DNA of 64,000 nucleotides from Variovorax sp. (GCA_025352265.1 JANXTS010000105.1:17913-81912); one strand, 5' to 3'; positions 48,304 to 58,702 are shown, numbered from the stretch's first letter. Numbers and translations: made by a program. The notes: generated by a model not told the origin, from the letters alone.

Positions 48304-49077
48304 TCACTCGCCTTGCGAGCCTCGATGCGCCCAGCCGGTCGTATGCTTTTCAATCACGCTGAAGAGCTCGTACATCGCCATCGCCATTGCGCCGACCACC
48401 ATCAGTCCGGCAAAGGCCAGGCCCATCTGCATGGCCGAACCGGCGGAGATCAGCAGGTAGCCGATGCCTTCGTTGGCCGCCGTCATCTCCGACACGGTGG
48501 TGCCGACGAAGGCCAGCGTGATCGCGACCTTGAGCGATGCGTAGAAGTACGGCATCGAACGCGGTAGCCCGATCTTGATCAGCACGTCCCAGCGCTTGGC
48601 GCCGAGCACACGCAGCACGTCTTCGAGTTCAGGTTCGAGCGTGGCGAGGCCGGTCGCGATGTTGACCATGATCGGAAAGAAGCTGATCAAAAACGCGGTG
48701 AGGATGGCCGGCCCCGCACCGATGCCGAACCACACGACCAGGATCGGCACGAAGGCCGCCTTGGGCAGCGCGTTGAAGGCCGTCATCAACGGGTACATCG
48801 CCGCGTAGGCCAGGCGCGAGCTGCCGACCACAAAGCCCAGCAGCACGCCCACGACGATCGCCAGGCCGAAGCCTGCCATCGTGACCCAGTAGGTGCGCCA
48901 GGCATGGCCCGCGATGATGAGCTTGAACTCCCAGAACTGCGTCCAGATGCGCCACGGGCTCGGGAAAATGAACTCCGACACGCCGAAGCCATCGCAGATG
49001 ATCTGCCACAAGACCAGCACCGCGACGAGCAAAAGCCAAGGCGACCAGCGCTCGATCTGCTTGCTGTTTTTCATCAT
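48304..49077 (-). CDS. ABC transporter permease (SsuC/TauC/NrtB type)
   Basis: A 257-residue membrane permease with about six hydrophobic segments. The EAA loop (VLRVLGAKRWDVLIKIGLPRSMPYFYASL region) is at about residues 160-190. It belongs to the group that pairs with NMT1/SsuA-like receptors. It overlaps the ATPase gene by 4 bp and precedes the deaminase gene. Confidence 0.92.
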   Translation of the reverse strand: MMKNSKQIERWSPWLLLVAVLVLWQIICDGFGVSEFIFPSPWRIWTQFWEFKLIIAGHAWRTYWVTMAGFGLAIVVGVLLGFVVGSSRLAYAAMYPLMTAFNALPKAAFVPILVVWFGIGAGPAILTAFLISFFPIMVNIATGLATLEPELEDVLRVLGAKRWDVLIKIGLPRSMPYFYASLKVAITLAFVGTTVSEMTAANEGIGYLLISAGSAMQMGLAFAGLMVVGAMAMAMYELFSVIEKHTTGWAHRGSQGE

Positions 49078-49967
49078 GGTGTCTCCACCGTGGATGAAGT
49101 GACCGACGACGTCGCTGCCGAATTTGCCGCGGCGCTGATGCCGGTATTGCGGATGGCGCCGATGTGGCTGCGCAGCTCCAACACGATGTCGGTGAACTCT
49201 TTTGTGTAGGTGATTTCCAGCTCGCGCGGGCGTGGCAAGTCGATCTCGCGCCTGACGACGAAGCGGCCGGGGCCCTTGCTCATGACGTACACGGTGTCGG
49301 CCAGGAAAGCAGACTCGCGCAGGTCGTGCGTGACCAGGATCACGTTGAACTGCTGCTCGGTCCAAAGGTCGCGCAAGATGCACCAGAGCTCTTCGCGCGT
49401 GAAGGCGTCGAGCGCGCCGAAGGGCTCGTCGAGCAGCAGCATCTTGGGCTCGTGAATGAGCGCGCGGCAGATGCTCGCGCGCTGCTGCATGCCGCCCGAC
49501 AGCTGCCACGGAAACTTGTCTTCGTAGCCCGCGAGGCCGACCTTCTGCAGCAGCTTGCGCGCCCGTTCGACATACTCCTTGCGATTGCGCTTGAACGATG
49601 AGCGATAAGGCTCGACGATTTCCAGCGGCAGCAGCACGTTGTCGACCGTGGTGCGCCAGGGCAGCAGCGACGGCGCTTGAAACGCCATGCCCGAAATCTT
49701 GAGCGGCCCGGTCACCGGCGAACCGTCGATGCGGATGCGGCCCATCGACGGCATGCGCAGCCCGGTGGTGAGCTTCATGAAAGTCGACTTGCCACAACCC
49801 GAAGGTCCAACGATGGCGATGAACTCGCCGCGCTTCACCTTGAGGTCGATGGCCTCGACTGCAAAGTGATTGGCGCGCAGCAACTCTTCGTTGTAGGCGA
49901 GCCAGACGTCCTGAAAGTCGACGAAAGGGGAGTCCGGTTGGTCGGTCGGACCAGCAGTGCCGTCCAT
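49074..49967 (-). CDS. ABC transporter ATP-binding protein (SsuB/TauB/NrtD type)
   Basis: A 297-residue ATPase. Walker A is GPSGCGKST (near residue 55), the signature QLSGGMQQR, and Walker B LLLDEPFGALD. The C-terminal ~40 residues are Ala/Ser/Thr-rich and variable. The ATG at 49967 overlaps the binding-protein stop (TGATG), which decides this start against one at 50021. Confidence 0.93.
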   Translation of the reverse strand: MDGTAGPTDQPDSPFVDFQDVWLAYNEELLRANHFAVEAIDLKVKRGEFIAIVGPSGCGKSTFMKLTTGLRMPSMGRIRIDGSPVTGPLKISGMAFQAPSLLPWRTTVDNVLLPLEIVEPYRSSFKRNRKEYVERARKLLQKVGLAGYEDKFPWQLSGGMQQRASICRALIHEPKMLLLDEPFGALDAFTREELWCILRDLWTEQQFNVILVTHDLRESAFLADTVYVMSKGPGRFVVRREIDLPRPRELEITYTKEFTDIVLELRSHIGAIRNTGISAAANSAATSSVTSSTVETP

Positions 49968-50995
49968 CACTTCTTCAGGATGTTGAGCTCGGCCGTCGTC
50001 GGCAGTAGTGTGCCGTTCCACACTGCATCAGGGCTCACACGAGTTTTTGTGTTGAAGGCGTCTGAAACTTGCGAAGCCATCAGCGCCATACGTCCGGCGT
50101 TGATGTTGCCGAAGCCTTCGGTACGCGCGTCGGGCGTGTTGATGACCGTGTCGATGGCGAGCTGCAGGCGACGCGTTTCGAGTTTGCTGTCGATGATGCC
50201 GTCGCGCGCCTTGACCGACTCGATCGCGACCGCCGGGTTGGCCATGACTTCTTTAGCGCCCTTGGCAAAGGCCGCGAGAAACGCCTTCACGGCCGCCGGA
50301 TTTTCCTTGAGCAGCTTGGGCGAGGCGACGATGACGTTGCCGTAGAGCTTCACCCCGTAGTCAGGGTAGGCAAGCACGACGATGTCGGCCGCCTTGGCGC
50401 CGCGGGCTTCCAGGTTGAGCAGCGAGGTGAAGGTGAAGCCGGTGATGGCGTCGATATCGCCGCGCATCAGCATGGTTTCGCGCAGCGCCGGGTCCATCGT
50501 GGTCCAGTTCACCGCGCCGATGTTGTTGGCTTTGGCGAACACCGGAAAGGCACGCCGGCCGGCGTCGAACACCGGCGCGCCGAGCTTCTTGCCCGTGAGG
50601 TCGGCCGGCTTAGTGATGCCGCTCTTCTTGAGCGCCATGACCGAGGCAGGCGTGTTGTTGTAGACCATCATCACCGCGACCGGCTTGTTGGGCGCATCGG
50701 GGTTGTTGGCGTGAAACTCCATCAGCGCGGCCAGGTCGGCGAAGCCCATGTCGTAAGCGCCAGATGCGACACGTGTCACCGTGCCACCGGAACCGTTGCC
50801 CGCGTCGACCGCTACATCCAGCCCCGCCGCCTTGAAGTAGCCCTTGGCGGCAGGGTGCAGGAACAGCGCTGCAGGTCCCTCGAAGCGCCAGTCGAGCTGG
50901 AACTTGATCGGCGTCATTGTCTGTGCGCCCGCGACCAGGCCGAAGCTGAGTGCCGAGGTGGCGAAGATGGTCTGGAGCAGTTGGCGTTTATTCAT
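49967..50995 (-). CDS. ABC transporter substrate-binding protein, NMT1/THI5-like
   Basis: A 342-residue periplasmic protein with signal peptide (residues 1-24, cleavage near VAGAQT). The domain begins IKFQLDWRFEGPAALF, typical of NMT1/THI5-like receptors for pyrimidines, riboflavin precursors, sulfonates or nitrate. It heads a receptor-ATPase-permease-deaminase operon. The deaminase neighbour makes a nucleobase or modified pyrimidine the most likely ligand, by inference only. Confidence 0.88.
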   Translation of the reverse strand: MNKRQLLQTIFATSALSFGLVAGAQTMTPIKFQLDWRFEGPAALFLHPAAKGYFKAAGLDVAVDAGNGSGGTVTRVASGAYDMGFADLAALMEFHANNPDAPNKPVAVMMVYNNTPASVMALKKSGITKPADLTGKKLGAPVFDAGRRAFPVFAKANNIGAVNWTTMDPALRETMLMRGDIDAITGFTFTSLLNLEARGAKAADIVVLAYPDYGVKLYGNVIVASPKLLKENPAAVKAFLAAFAKGAKEVMANPAVAIESVKARDGIIDSKLETRRLQLAIDTVINTPDARTEGFGNINAGRMALMASQVSDAFNTKTRVSPDAVWNGTLLPTTAELNILKK

Positions 50996-51089
50996 TCAGG
51001 AATCCGGTGAGTGATGCAACGGATTCAAGCAAAAACGGTGCCCGCACGCACTTGGTGCGAACCCGCTCGTATCTTTGCGCGCGGCTTGG

Positions 51090-53390
51090 CTACTTCTGGA
51101 TATTGGCGTTCGCCACGGCCAAAGCGGTCATGTTCACCACGCGCCGCACCGTAGCCGAAGGCGTCAGCACGTGTGCGGAGTGCGTCGTGCCGAGCAGGAT
51201 CGGCCCGACGGTGATGCCGTTGCCACCGGTCATCTTCAGAACGTTGAACAGGATGTTCGCGGCGTCGAGGTTCGGGCAGATCAACAGGTTGGCCGAGCCG
51301 GTGAGTGTGCTGTCGGGCATCGACTGGAAGCGCACTTCTTCGGACAGGGCGGCGTCGCCGTGCATCTCGCCGTCGCACTCGATGTCGGGTGCCATCTTGG
51401 CGAACAGGTCGCGGGCGATGCGCATCTTGCGGGCAGAACCGCGCTCGGATGTGCCAAAGTTCGAATGCGACAGGAACGCCACTTTGGGCGGTAATCCGAA
51501 ACGGCGCACTTCCTCGGCGGCCATCACGGCGATCTGCGCCAGCGTCTCGGCGCTCGGGTCTTCATGCACGTTGGTGTCGGCTATAAAGAGCGTGTGCTTT
51601 TCCAGGGTCAACGCGTTCAGCGTGGCGAAGCCGGGGCCGCCGCGCTGCGTGCCGAGCAACTGTCCAAGGATCTTCAGGTGGCTGTCGAAGCGGCCGACCA
51701 GACCGCACAGCATCGCGTCGGCATCGCCAAGGTGCACCATCAGCGCCGCGATGGTGGTGTTGGAGCGGCGCACCATCGCCTTGGATGCTTCCGGCGAGAT
51801 GCCGCTCCGGCCCATGAGCTTGTGATACGCCTCCCAGTAGGTGCGAAAGCGTGAGTCGTTCTCGGGGTCGACGATGTCGACGTCTTTGCTCAGGTCCAGG
51901 TGCAGTCCGGCCTTCTTGACACGCGCCTCGATGACCGCCGGCCGGCCGATGAGCACCGGTCGCGCCAGGCCTTCGTCCACGGCCAGCTGCGCCGCGCGTA
52001 GCACGCGGTCGTCTTCGCCTTCGGCATAGGCGACGCGCTTGGCCTTCGCCAGTTTGGCGGCGGTGAAAACCGGCCGCATGAACATGCCGGTCTGGTAGAC
52101 GAACTGGGTCAGGTGCTGGCGGTAGGCTTCCAGGTCTTCGATAGGCCGCAGCGCGACGCCGGAGGCTTGCGCGGCCTTGGCGACTGCCGGCGCGATGCGC
52201 AAAATCAGCCGCGAATCGAAGGGCTTCGGAATGATGTAGTCAGGCCCGAACACCAGTTCTTGTCCGGCGTAAGCGGTGGCCACTTCTTCGCTGATGTCGG
52301 CCTTGGTCAGCTCGGCGATTTCGCGCACGCAGGCGAGCTTCATTTCCTCGGTGATCTTGCTGGCGCCGCAGTCCAGTGCGCCGCGAAAGATGTACGGAAA
52401 GCACAGTACGTTGTTGACCTGGTTCGGGTAGTCCGAGCGGCCGGTCGCGATGATGCAATCGGGCCGCACGGCCTTGGCCAGTTCGGGCCGGATCTCAGGC
52501 TCGGGGTTGGCCAGCGCCAGGATGATCGGCTGAGTGCCCATGCTCTTGACCATGTCCTGCGTGACCACGCCGGGCGCCGAGCAGCCGAGGAACACGTCGG
52601 CATTTTTCATGACGTCCGCAAGGGTGCGGTCGCCGGTGTCCTTTTGCGCATAACGCGACTTCGAGTCGTCGAAACCACCGGCACGACCCATGAAGATCAG
52701 GCCCTTCGAATCGACCGCGTAGATGTTGCTGTGCTTGGCGCCCAGCCCGACCATCACGTCGAGGCAGGCAATGGCGGCCGCACCCGCGCCCGACACCGCG
52801 ATCTTCACGTCTTCGATCTTCTTGCCGACCAGTTCGAGCCCGTTGATGAGCGCTGCAGCGGAGATGATGGCGGTGCCATGCTGGTCGTCGTGGAACACCG
52901 GGATGTTCATGCGCTCCCGCAGCTTGCGCTCAATGTAGAAGCACTCGGGCGCCTTGATGTCCTCGAGATTGATGCCGCCCAGCGTCGGCTCGAGTGCCGC
53001 GATGATGTCGACCAGCTTGTCGGGGTCGTTCTCGGCCAGCTCGATATCGAAAACGTCGATGCCTGCGAACTTCTTGAACAGGCAGGCCTTGCCTTCCATC
53101 ACCGGCTTGCTGGCGAGCGGCCCGATGTTGCCCAGCCCGAGTACGGCGGTGCCGTTGGTGACCACGCCAACCAGATTGCCGCGCGATGTGTAGACGGCCG
53201 CCAGCGACGGATCAGCCTGGATGTCGAGGCATGGATAAGCCACGCCGGGCGAGTAGGCCAGCGACAGGTCGCGCTGGTTCAACAGCGGCTTGGTCGGCGT
53301 AATCGAAATCTTGCCGCGCACGGGGCTGCGGTGGTACTCGCGTGCGGCGTCGCGCAGGGCTTGTTCTGCGGGGGAAAGATCGGCTGCCAT
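51090..53390 (-). CDS. maeB: NADP-dependent malic enzyme (malic enzyme-phosphotransacetylase fusion)
   Basis: A 766-residue fusion. The N-terminal ~420 residues are a malic enzyme converting malate to pyruvate and CO2 ([27 protein letters not shown]). The C-terminal ~320 residues are phosphotransacetylase-like ([33 protein letters not shown]) and serve as a regulatory domain in such enzymes. Length is normal for MaeB. AGGAG lies close before the ATG. An inverted repeat TTTCCA/TGGAAA at 53443-53461 lies just upstream. Confidence 0.96.
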   Translation of the reverse strand: MAADLSPAEQALRDAAREYHRSPVRGKISITPTKPLLNQRDLSLAYSPGVAYPCLDIQADPSLAAVYTSRGNLVGVVTNGTAVLGLGNIGPLASKPVMEGKACLFKKFAGIDVFDIELAENDPDKLVDIIAALEPTLGGINLEDIKAPECFYIERKLRERMNIPVFHDDQHGTAIISAAALINGLELVGKKIEDVKIAVSGAGAAAIACLDVMVGLGAKHSNIYAVDSKGLIFMGRAGGFDDSKSRYAQKDTGDRTLADVMKNADVFLGCSAPGVVTQDMVKSMGTQPIILALANPEPEIRPELAKAVRPDCIIATGRSDYPNQVNNVLCFPYIFRGALDCGASKITEEMKLACVREIAELTKADISEEVATAYAGQELVFGPDYIIPKPFDSRLILRIAPAVAKAAQASGVALRPIEDLEAYRQHLTQFVYQTGMFMRPVFTAAKLAKAKRVAYAEGEDDRVLRAAQLAVDEGLARPVLIGRPAVIEARVKKAGLHLDLSKDVDIVDPENDSRFRTYWEAYHKLMGRSGISPEASKAMVRRSNTTIAALMVHLGDADAMLCGLVGRFDSHLKILGQLLGTQRGGPGFATLNALTLEKHTLFIADTNVHEDPSAETLAQIAVMAAEEVRRFGLPPKVAFLSHSNFGTSERGSARKMRIARDLFAKMAPDIECDGEMHGDAALSEEVRFQSMPDSTLTGSANLLICPNLDAANILFNVLKMTGGNGITVGPILLGTTHSAHVLTPSATVRRVVNMTALAVANANIQK

Positions 53391-53442
53391 GAAGTGTCTC
53401 CTGGTTCTTTGGGCGAAAGAAACAGGCTACTGCAAAGCATGG

Positions 53443-53461
53443 TTTCCATGTGTAGTGGAAA
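53443..53461. repeat. Inverted repeat TTTCCA-N7-TGGAAA upstream of maeB
   Basis: A 19-bp inverted repeat in the 99-bp gap between the amidohydrolase stop and the maeB start. It could be an operator for maeB; no regulator is known from the sequence. Confidence 0.4.
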
Positions 53462-53489
53462 TACTGTCAAGCCGGCGCCGGGCCTGGAT

Positions 53490-54824
53490 TCAGGGGTGCA
53501 CGATGTCGTCGAGCAGCCGGTAGTCAGGCAGCGTGGTGTCGATCGCCTTGCCGTCACGGATCACAGTGCGATCGAACTGCGTGCGCGCCAGCATCTCGGA
53601 ATAGCTGCGCGCCTTGAGCACCAGCAGATCTGCCGGCATGCCGACCTTCAACGTACCGCGGTCGATTCCCATGATGGCGGCGGGCGTGGTCGTCGCGGCC
53701 TTGATCCAGTCGTCCAGCGGATGGTCCAGGTGCAGGATCTTCACGGCCTGCGTGAAGGTGTCGAGCATGTCGTGATCGCCATACGCGTAGTACGGGTCGC
53801 GGCAGTTGTCGCCGGCCACCGCTACGCGCAAGCCGGCCGCTTTCATTTCGTGCAGCGTGGTGACGCCGCGCCAGCGCGGCGTGCGCGCCGCTGGGCTGCG
53901 GTCTTGCAGGTACATGTTGACCGTCGGCAAGCTGACGATATCGACGCCGGCGTCGCGGCAGGCCGCAATCGTTTCTTCGATGAACTCGTCGGGCTGCAAG
54001 GCCAGCGCGGTGCAGTGCCCGCAGAGGATGCGGCCCGCAAAGTCCTTTTGCACCGCAGTGCGTGCCACGCGAATCAACGTCCGCGAGCGCGGGTCGGTCG
54101 ACTCGTCGACATGCAGGTCCATGTTGAGTCCGCGTTCCATCGCGAGGGTGAAGACGTTGGCCAGCGCCTCGTCGAGTTCCGCCGGCATCGGATCGTCGGG
54201 GTACTTGCCGAAGCGCGTGACGCAACCCAAATTACCGCCGCTCTCGGCCACGATATCTGCCAGCTGGCGTCCTTCATCAGTAAGAAAGATGTCCATGGGC
54301 GCGATCGACGACACCTGCAGATCGATGCGACCAGCCCAGCGCTCACGCATTTCACGCAGCACCGGAAACGAGATCGCGGACTGCGGTGCCAGCGAGTCGA
54401 GGTGCGTGCGGATCGCGACCACGCCTTTGGCATAGGCGGTCGAAAGTCCGAACTCCATGCGGCGCCGTACGTCCTCGGCGCTCCAGCGGGCCGAGCGGTC
54501 GGTCATGGTGGCCTTAGCAGCGCCGGCACCGTCGCCGGTGGCATTGGGTTGGCGCGGCCAGATGTGCCCCTTGTCGAGGTGCGTATGGCAGTCGACCATG
54601 CCCGGCAGCACCATCGACGCATCGAGATCGGGGCCGAGTTCTGCGGGCAGCGTGCCGGCCGGCTCGACGGCGACGATGCAACCGTTTTCGATCAGCAGAT
54701 CTACCGCGACAAGACCTTCGGATCGGCGCGCGGGAAAGTCACCATCGACCAGACAACTCGGCGCGCTGAGTTGGCGCAGGGCATAGCGCGATGTCGTGGG
54801 CGGTTGAAAAAAGGAATGGGTCAT
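53490..54824 (-). CDS. Cytosine deaminase-like amidohydrolase (CodA family)
   Basis: A 444-residue metal-dependent amidohydrolase. Metal ligands are visible in GMVDCHTHLDKGHI (near residue 80), LHVDESTD, LCGHCTALA and AVAGDNCRDPYY. The order fits cytosine/isoguanine deaminase-type enzymes. The true base or cyclic-amide substrate is uncertain. The ATG at 54824 lies in CATATG after a T-rich run with no clear ribosome-binding site. It is near a nucleobase-type ABC importer and deaminase, with maeB between. Confidence 0.85.
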   Translation of the reverse strand: MTHSFFQPPTTSRYALRQLSAPSCLVDGDFPARRSEGLVAVDLLIENGCIVAVEPAGTLPAELGPDLDASMVLPGMVDCHTHLDKGHIWPRQPNATGDGAGAAKATMTDRSARWSAEDVRRRMEFGLSTAYAKGVVAIRTHLDSLAPQSAISFPVLREMRERWAGRIDLQVSSIAPMDIFLTDEGRQLADIVAESGGNLGCVTRFGKYPDDPMPAELDEALANVFTLAMERGLNMDLHVDESTDPRSRTLIRVARTAVQKDFAGRILCGHCTALALQPDEFIEETIAACRDAGVDIVSLPTVNMYLQDRSPAARTPRWRGVTTLHEMKAAGLRVAVAGDNCRDPYYAYGDHDMLDTFTQAVKILHLDHPLDDWIKAATTTPAAIMGIDRGTLKVGMPADLLVLKARSYSEMLARTQFDRTVIRDGKAIDTTLPDYRLLDDIVHP

Positions 54825-55099
54825 ATGAAAAAAAAGAGGGGATGGTTGCCGAAGCTGTTGATCCTTCAATAGCAAGCAAGGAGCGTGCACGGCTGGGTCG
54901 AACACATCGATTTGGAGCACGGGTTGCGGTCGACCTGCTCAGCAACGACGCCATGGCGGCGCGCTCGCCGTCCGACATCCATCGCGTCCGACACTCGCTG
55001 CAGGCGAAGCTGACAAAGCCGATCGATTCGATGTGTTGATGGGCGGCCGAAGACGGTGCAACGATGAACCATGCCTGCGTTCGTGCGTGCCAGCGAAGG
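54825..55099. other. Intergenic region between the amidohydrolase and AI-2E genes
   Basis: About 275 bp. Short open frames exist on both strands, but none has a recognisable family or a good ribosome-binding site. I see no RNA gene or terminator here. Confidence 0.5.
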
Positions 55100-56173
55100 C
55101 TAGTGCGTCCCGGTCGTCTTCTCGTCGTTCTCGTTCGAAATGGCAAAAAGATCCCACGCCGCCATGAACAGCGCTGCGATCAGCGGTCCGATCACGAAGC
55201 CGTTGATTCCGAAGACTGCGATACCACCGATGGTCGACATCAGCACGATGTAGTCGGGCATCTGCGTGTCTTTTCCGACCAGCAGCGGGCGCAGTATGTT
55301 GTCGACCAAGCCAATGACGAACACGCCGACGAAGATCAGCACGCCGCCTTGCCAGAGGTGCCCGGTCGCCAGAAAGTAAATGGCCACTGGCCCCCAGATC
55401 AACGCCGCGCCCACCGCCGGCAGCAGCGACAAAAACGCCATCAGCACGGCCCAGAGCAACGCGCCCTGGACACCGAGGAAGAAGAAAGAGAGGCCGCCGA
55501 TCGTGCCCTGCGCAATGGCCACGGCCACGTTGCCTTTGATGGTCGCGCGAATGACGGTGGTGAACTTGTTGAGCAGGTAGTGCGTGTGCGGTTTGGCGAG
55601 CGGCAAGGCGTCGCGAACCGTTTTCGACAGGGGTGCGCCATCGCGCAGCAGGAAGAACAGCAGGTAGAGCATCACGAAGAAGCTCACCAGGAAGTCGAAG
55701 GTGTTCTGCCCGATTGTCAGCGCCTTGCCCGCAACCAATTGACTGCCTGCTGCGGCGCCAGCGGTGATGCGAGCCTCCCATGCTGCCATGTCGCCGAGGT
55801 TGAAGCGCTCGAGAAGGCTCAGCAACCAGCGAGGTAACGCGGCCAGGATTTGCTGGAAGTAGTTGGCGAAGTTGATCTGCCCCGAGCGGATGTTCTGCGC
55901 CACCAATGCGACCTCCTGCACCAGCGACACCCCGACCAGCGCCAGCGGCAGAATCACGATGACGAGACAGATTGCAAGTGTGGCCATCGCGGCCAACGTC
56001 CTGCGCTTCGGCATCTTTTTCAGCAACAGGTTGTAGAGCGGCGTGAACAGGATGGCCAAGGCCACGCCCCACATCACGGCACCGAAGAAAGGCATCAAAA
56101 CCCAGACGAAGGCCGCGGTGACGGCTAACAAAAGCGCCAGAAACACGCCGCGCTGGAGTTGAGGGGAATTCAT
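55100..56173 (-). CDS. AI-2E family transporter (PerM/YdiK-like)
   Basis: A 357-residue inner-membrane protein with about eight hydrophobic segments and the family's C-terminal motif [18 protein letters not shown] followed by [13 protein letters not shown]. Members export autoinducer-like or other small molecules or act as ion antiporters; the substrate here is unknown. ATG 56173 is in CATATG; TACAGT nine bases upstream is a possible -10 box. It diverges from the FAA-hydrolase gene. Confidence 0.9.
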   Translation of the reverse strand: MNSPQLQRGVFLALLLAVTAAFVWVLMPFFGAVMWGVALAILFTPLYNLLLKKMPKRRTLAAMATLAICLVIVILPLALVGVSLVQEVALVAQNIRSGQINFANYFQQILAALPRWLLSLLERFNLGDMAAWEARITAGAAAGSQLVAGKALTIGQNTFDFLVSFFVMLYLLFFLLRDGAPLSKTVRDALPLAKPHTHYLLNKFTTVIRATIKGNVAVAIAQGTIGGLSFFFLGVQGALLWAVLMAFLSLLPAVGAALIWGPVAIYFLATGHLWQGGVLIFVGVFVIGLVDNILRPLLVGKDTQMPDYIVLMSTIGGIAVFGINGFVIGPLIAALFMAAWDLFAISNENDEKTTGTH

Positions 56174-56316
56174 ATGGTTTGGACTGTAGCCGAGCGACAG
56201 GCCGGCACGTGTCGGCTGAGGCGCTTTGCTGGCACTCCGGGCGATTACCGATTCCAGTTGGGGCGCACCGTCGTAGGCTGACATCGATCTTGATGACCCG
56301 AAAGACGAGCAAAGAC

Positions 56317-57145
56317 ATGACACAGGAAACAGCCCAACCCTCACGCCGCCGGGCATTGCTGCAACTCGGAAGCGCGGTCGGTGCCGGCGCCCTTGCAGGC
56401 TGCGCCACTTCGACCACAGCGGGGACGTCCGGTAGTGCAACGACCGGCGGCATCCCCAAGTTCCAGGTAATGGGCAGCACCATCCCGATCATGGGCAGCG
56501 ACGAGGTGTTTCCGGTGCGGCGCGTCTACTGCATAGGCCGCAACTATGCTGCGCACGCGATCGAGCGCGGTTCCGACCCGACGCGCGAGCCGCCGTTCTT
56601 TTTCCAAAAAACCGAACGACGCGGTGCAATTGGTGCCGCGTGGCGTGACTGTCGACCACCCGTATCCGCCCGTCACGAAGAACTACCACTACGAGGTCGA
56701 ACTCGTAGCGGCGCTGCACAAAGGCGGCCGCAACATCCGGCCGGAGCAGGCGCTCGATTGCGTCTATGCCTATGCCGTGGGGCTCGACATGACTCGCCGC
56801 GATTTGCAGAACGCGATGGCCGCAGAAAAGAAGCCGTGGGAGATCGGCAAGTCGTTCGACCACTCGGCCGTGGTCAGCCACCTGCATCCAGTGAGCCAGT
56901 CCGGCCACTTCACCAAGGGCGCGATCTCGCTGAAGGTAAACGGGCAGATCAAGCAGTCGAGCGACCTCTCCAAAATGATCTGGAGCGTGGCCGAGCAGAT
57001 CGCCAACCTGTCGACCTACAACGAGCTATTTCCAGGTGACATCATCTACTCGGGCACGCCCGAAAACGTCGGACCGGTCGTCGTCGGGAATGTGATGACG
57101 GGCCACATCGACGGGCTCTACGACATCAACGTGAAGGTAGTTTGA
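56317..57145 (+). pseudogene. Exported fumarylacetoacetate hydrolase-family protein, frameshifted
   Basis: The first frame has a Tat-lipoprotein signal ([12 protein letters not shown], then ALAGC near residue 28) and the FAH opening [12 protein letters not shown]. At the A6 run 56606-56611 the reading frame breaks: FFFQK continues in the next frame as [11 protein letters not shown] and runs normally to 57145 with [11 protein letters not shown] and [10 protein letters not shown] (metal-ligand region) and [10 protein letters not shown]. Removing one A restores one open frame. The type is fumarylpyruvate hydrolase-like. It could be a real mutation or a homopolymer error. An export signal on this normally cytosolic family is unusual. 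Confidence 0.82.
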
Positions 57146-57156
57146 GCGCGCCGAAG

Positions 57157-58656
57157 CTAGTGTGCTTCGGCCTGCCTGGCCGCATTGACGATGGCGTTTT
57201 CGTCATGCTTGGCGCCGTTCAAGAAGACGTTCAGCAACACCGCAGCGATCGAGGTCAGCAAGATACCTGACTCGATCAGCGAGTGAATGCTGTGCGGCAT
57301 CCACTGCTTGAAGTTGGGCGCGATCAAAGGGATCATGCCGACGCCGATCGACACCGCGACGATCATCGCGTTGTGCCGGTTGGTCTTGAAGTCGACGCCC
57401 GACAAGATGCGGATGCCGGTAGCAGCCACCATGCCGAACATCACCAACCCTGCGCCGCCTAGCACCACGGTGGGCAACGACTCCACCAGCGCCGCCATTT
57501 TGGGCAATAGCCCCAGCACGACAAGGATCACGCCGCCTGCCACGCAGACGAAGCGACTCTTCACGCCGGTGACCGCGACCAGCCCGACGTTCTGCGAAAA
57601 GCTGGTGTACGGAAAGGTGTTGAAGATGCCGCCGATCAGCGTTCCCAGGCCATCGGTACGCAGGCCACGCGCCAGGTCTTGCTGGCTGATCTTGCGGTCG
57701 GTCATTTCGCCCAGCGCCAGGAACATGCCGGTCGATTCGATCATCACCACGATCATCACGAGCGTCATGGTGAAGATCAAAAACGGATCGAACTGCGGCA
57801 TGCCGAAGTGGAACGGCAGAACTACGTCGACCCACGCCGCCTTGCCGACTTTCTCGAAAGTCATGATGCCCATGACTGTCGCGACCACGGCGCCGATGAT
57901 GATGCCGAGCAGCACCGAAATATTGGCGACGAAGCCCTTGGCGAACTTGACGATCAGCAAGATCGACACCAGCACCAGCGCCGCGATGCCGACGCCCGTG
58001 AGGTCGGCGTACTTGGGGTTGGGCACCGTCGGCAGGATGGCCAGGCCCTTGGGCAGCGGCGGAATCGCCGAGCCGGGTGAGGTCACGTCGGCGAGCCACT
58101 TGGCGTAGGCCGGATCGACCACGCTGGGCGCAGTGGGGCCGAACGGATTGCCGAAGATCCAGTTGATGCCGACGCGCATCAGGCTGATGCCGATGACCGC
58201 GATGATGGTGCCGGTGACCACCGGCGGAAAGAACCGCAGCATGCGACTCACCAGCGGCGCGATCAGTATGGAGATGATGCCGGCGCCGATGATCGAGCCG
58301 AACAGCAACTGTGCACCGGACTGCCCCGGGTTGGCACTGGCGATCGCGACCATCGGCGCGACCGACGCAAAGGTCACACCCATCATGACTGGCAGCTTGA
58401 CGCCGAACCATTGCGTCGCGCCGAGCGACTGGATCAGCGTGGCGATGCCGCAGCAAAACAGGTCGGCAGAGATCAGCAGCGCGACCTCGTCCGGGCTTAG
58501 CTTGAGCGCGCGGCCGACGATGAGCGGCACGGCGACGGCGCCTGCATACATGACCAGCACGTGCTGCAGGCCCAGGGCAGCGAGCTTGCCCGCTGGCAGG
58601 GGTTGGTCCACGGGATGAACGGCCGGGTGAGCCGCTTGCGAAAGTGAATCCGTCAT
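57157..58656 (-). CDS. NCS2 nucleobase:cation symporter (xanthine/urate permease type)
   Basis: A 499-residue permease of the NAT/NCS2 family with about 14 hydrophobic segments. Landmarks are GLQHVLVMYAGAVAVPLIVG near residue 30 and NTFPYTSFSQNVGLVAVTGVKSRFV, the family signature, near residue 340. This pattern is that of xanthine and uric acid permeases. It lies beside an allantoin-degradation operon, so purine import is likely. An inverted repeat with TGTATACA lies upstream. Confidence 0.93.
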   Translation of the reverse strand: MTDSLSQAAHPAVHPVDQPLPAGKLAALGLQHVLVMYAGAVAVPLIVGRALKLSPDEVALLISADLFCCGIATLIQSLGATQWFGVKLPVMMGVTFASVAPMVAIASANPGQSGAQLLFGSIIGAGIISILIAPLVSRMLRFFPPVVTGTIIAVIGISLMRVGINWIFGNPFGPTAPSVVDPAYAKWLADVTSPGSAIPPLPKGLAILPTVPNPKYADLTGVGIAALVLVSILLIVKFAKGFVANISVLLGIIIGAVVATVMGIMTFEKVGKAAWVDVVLPFHFGMPQFDPFLIFTMTLVMIVVMIESTGMFLALGEMTDRKISQQDLARGLRTDGLGTLIGGIFNTFPYTSFSQNVGLVAVTGVKSRFVCVAGGVILVVLGLLPKMAALVESLPTVVLGGAGLVMFGMVAATGIRILSGVDFKTNRHNAMIVAVSIGVGMIPLIAPNFKQWMPHSIHSLIESGILLTSIAAVLLNVFLNGAKHDENAIVNAARQAEAH

Positions 58657-58678
58657 GCCGATATTTCCTGCTCACCAA

Positions 58679-58702
58679 TTTGTACGCGAAACTGTATACA
58701 AA
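58679..58702. promoter_or_regulatory. Candidate operator upstream of the purine permease gene
   Basis: TTTGTA-N12-TACAAA is an inverted repeat that also contains the 8-bp palindrome TGTATACA (58693-58700). It lies 23-46 bp upstream of the permease start. GTATAC-centred sites are common for FadR/FCD-type GntR regulators, and such a gene lies at 63326-63991. The link is inferred. Confidence 0.45.

Noticed and set aside
52113..54872. A very long open frame on the plus strand (over 900 codons) across maeB and the amidohydrolase
   Set aside because: It is the antisense of two well-supported genes; GC-rich codon usage leaves such frames open. Its translation has no family features.
56606..56611. 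Programmed -1 ribosomal frameshift at the A-rich run
   Set aside because: The downstream frame needs a +1 shift (loss of one A), not -1, and a run of six A is short for transcriptional slippage.
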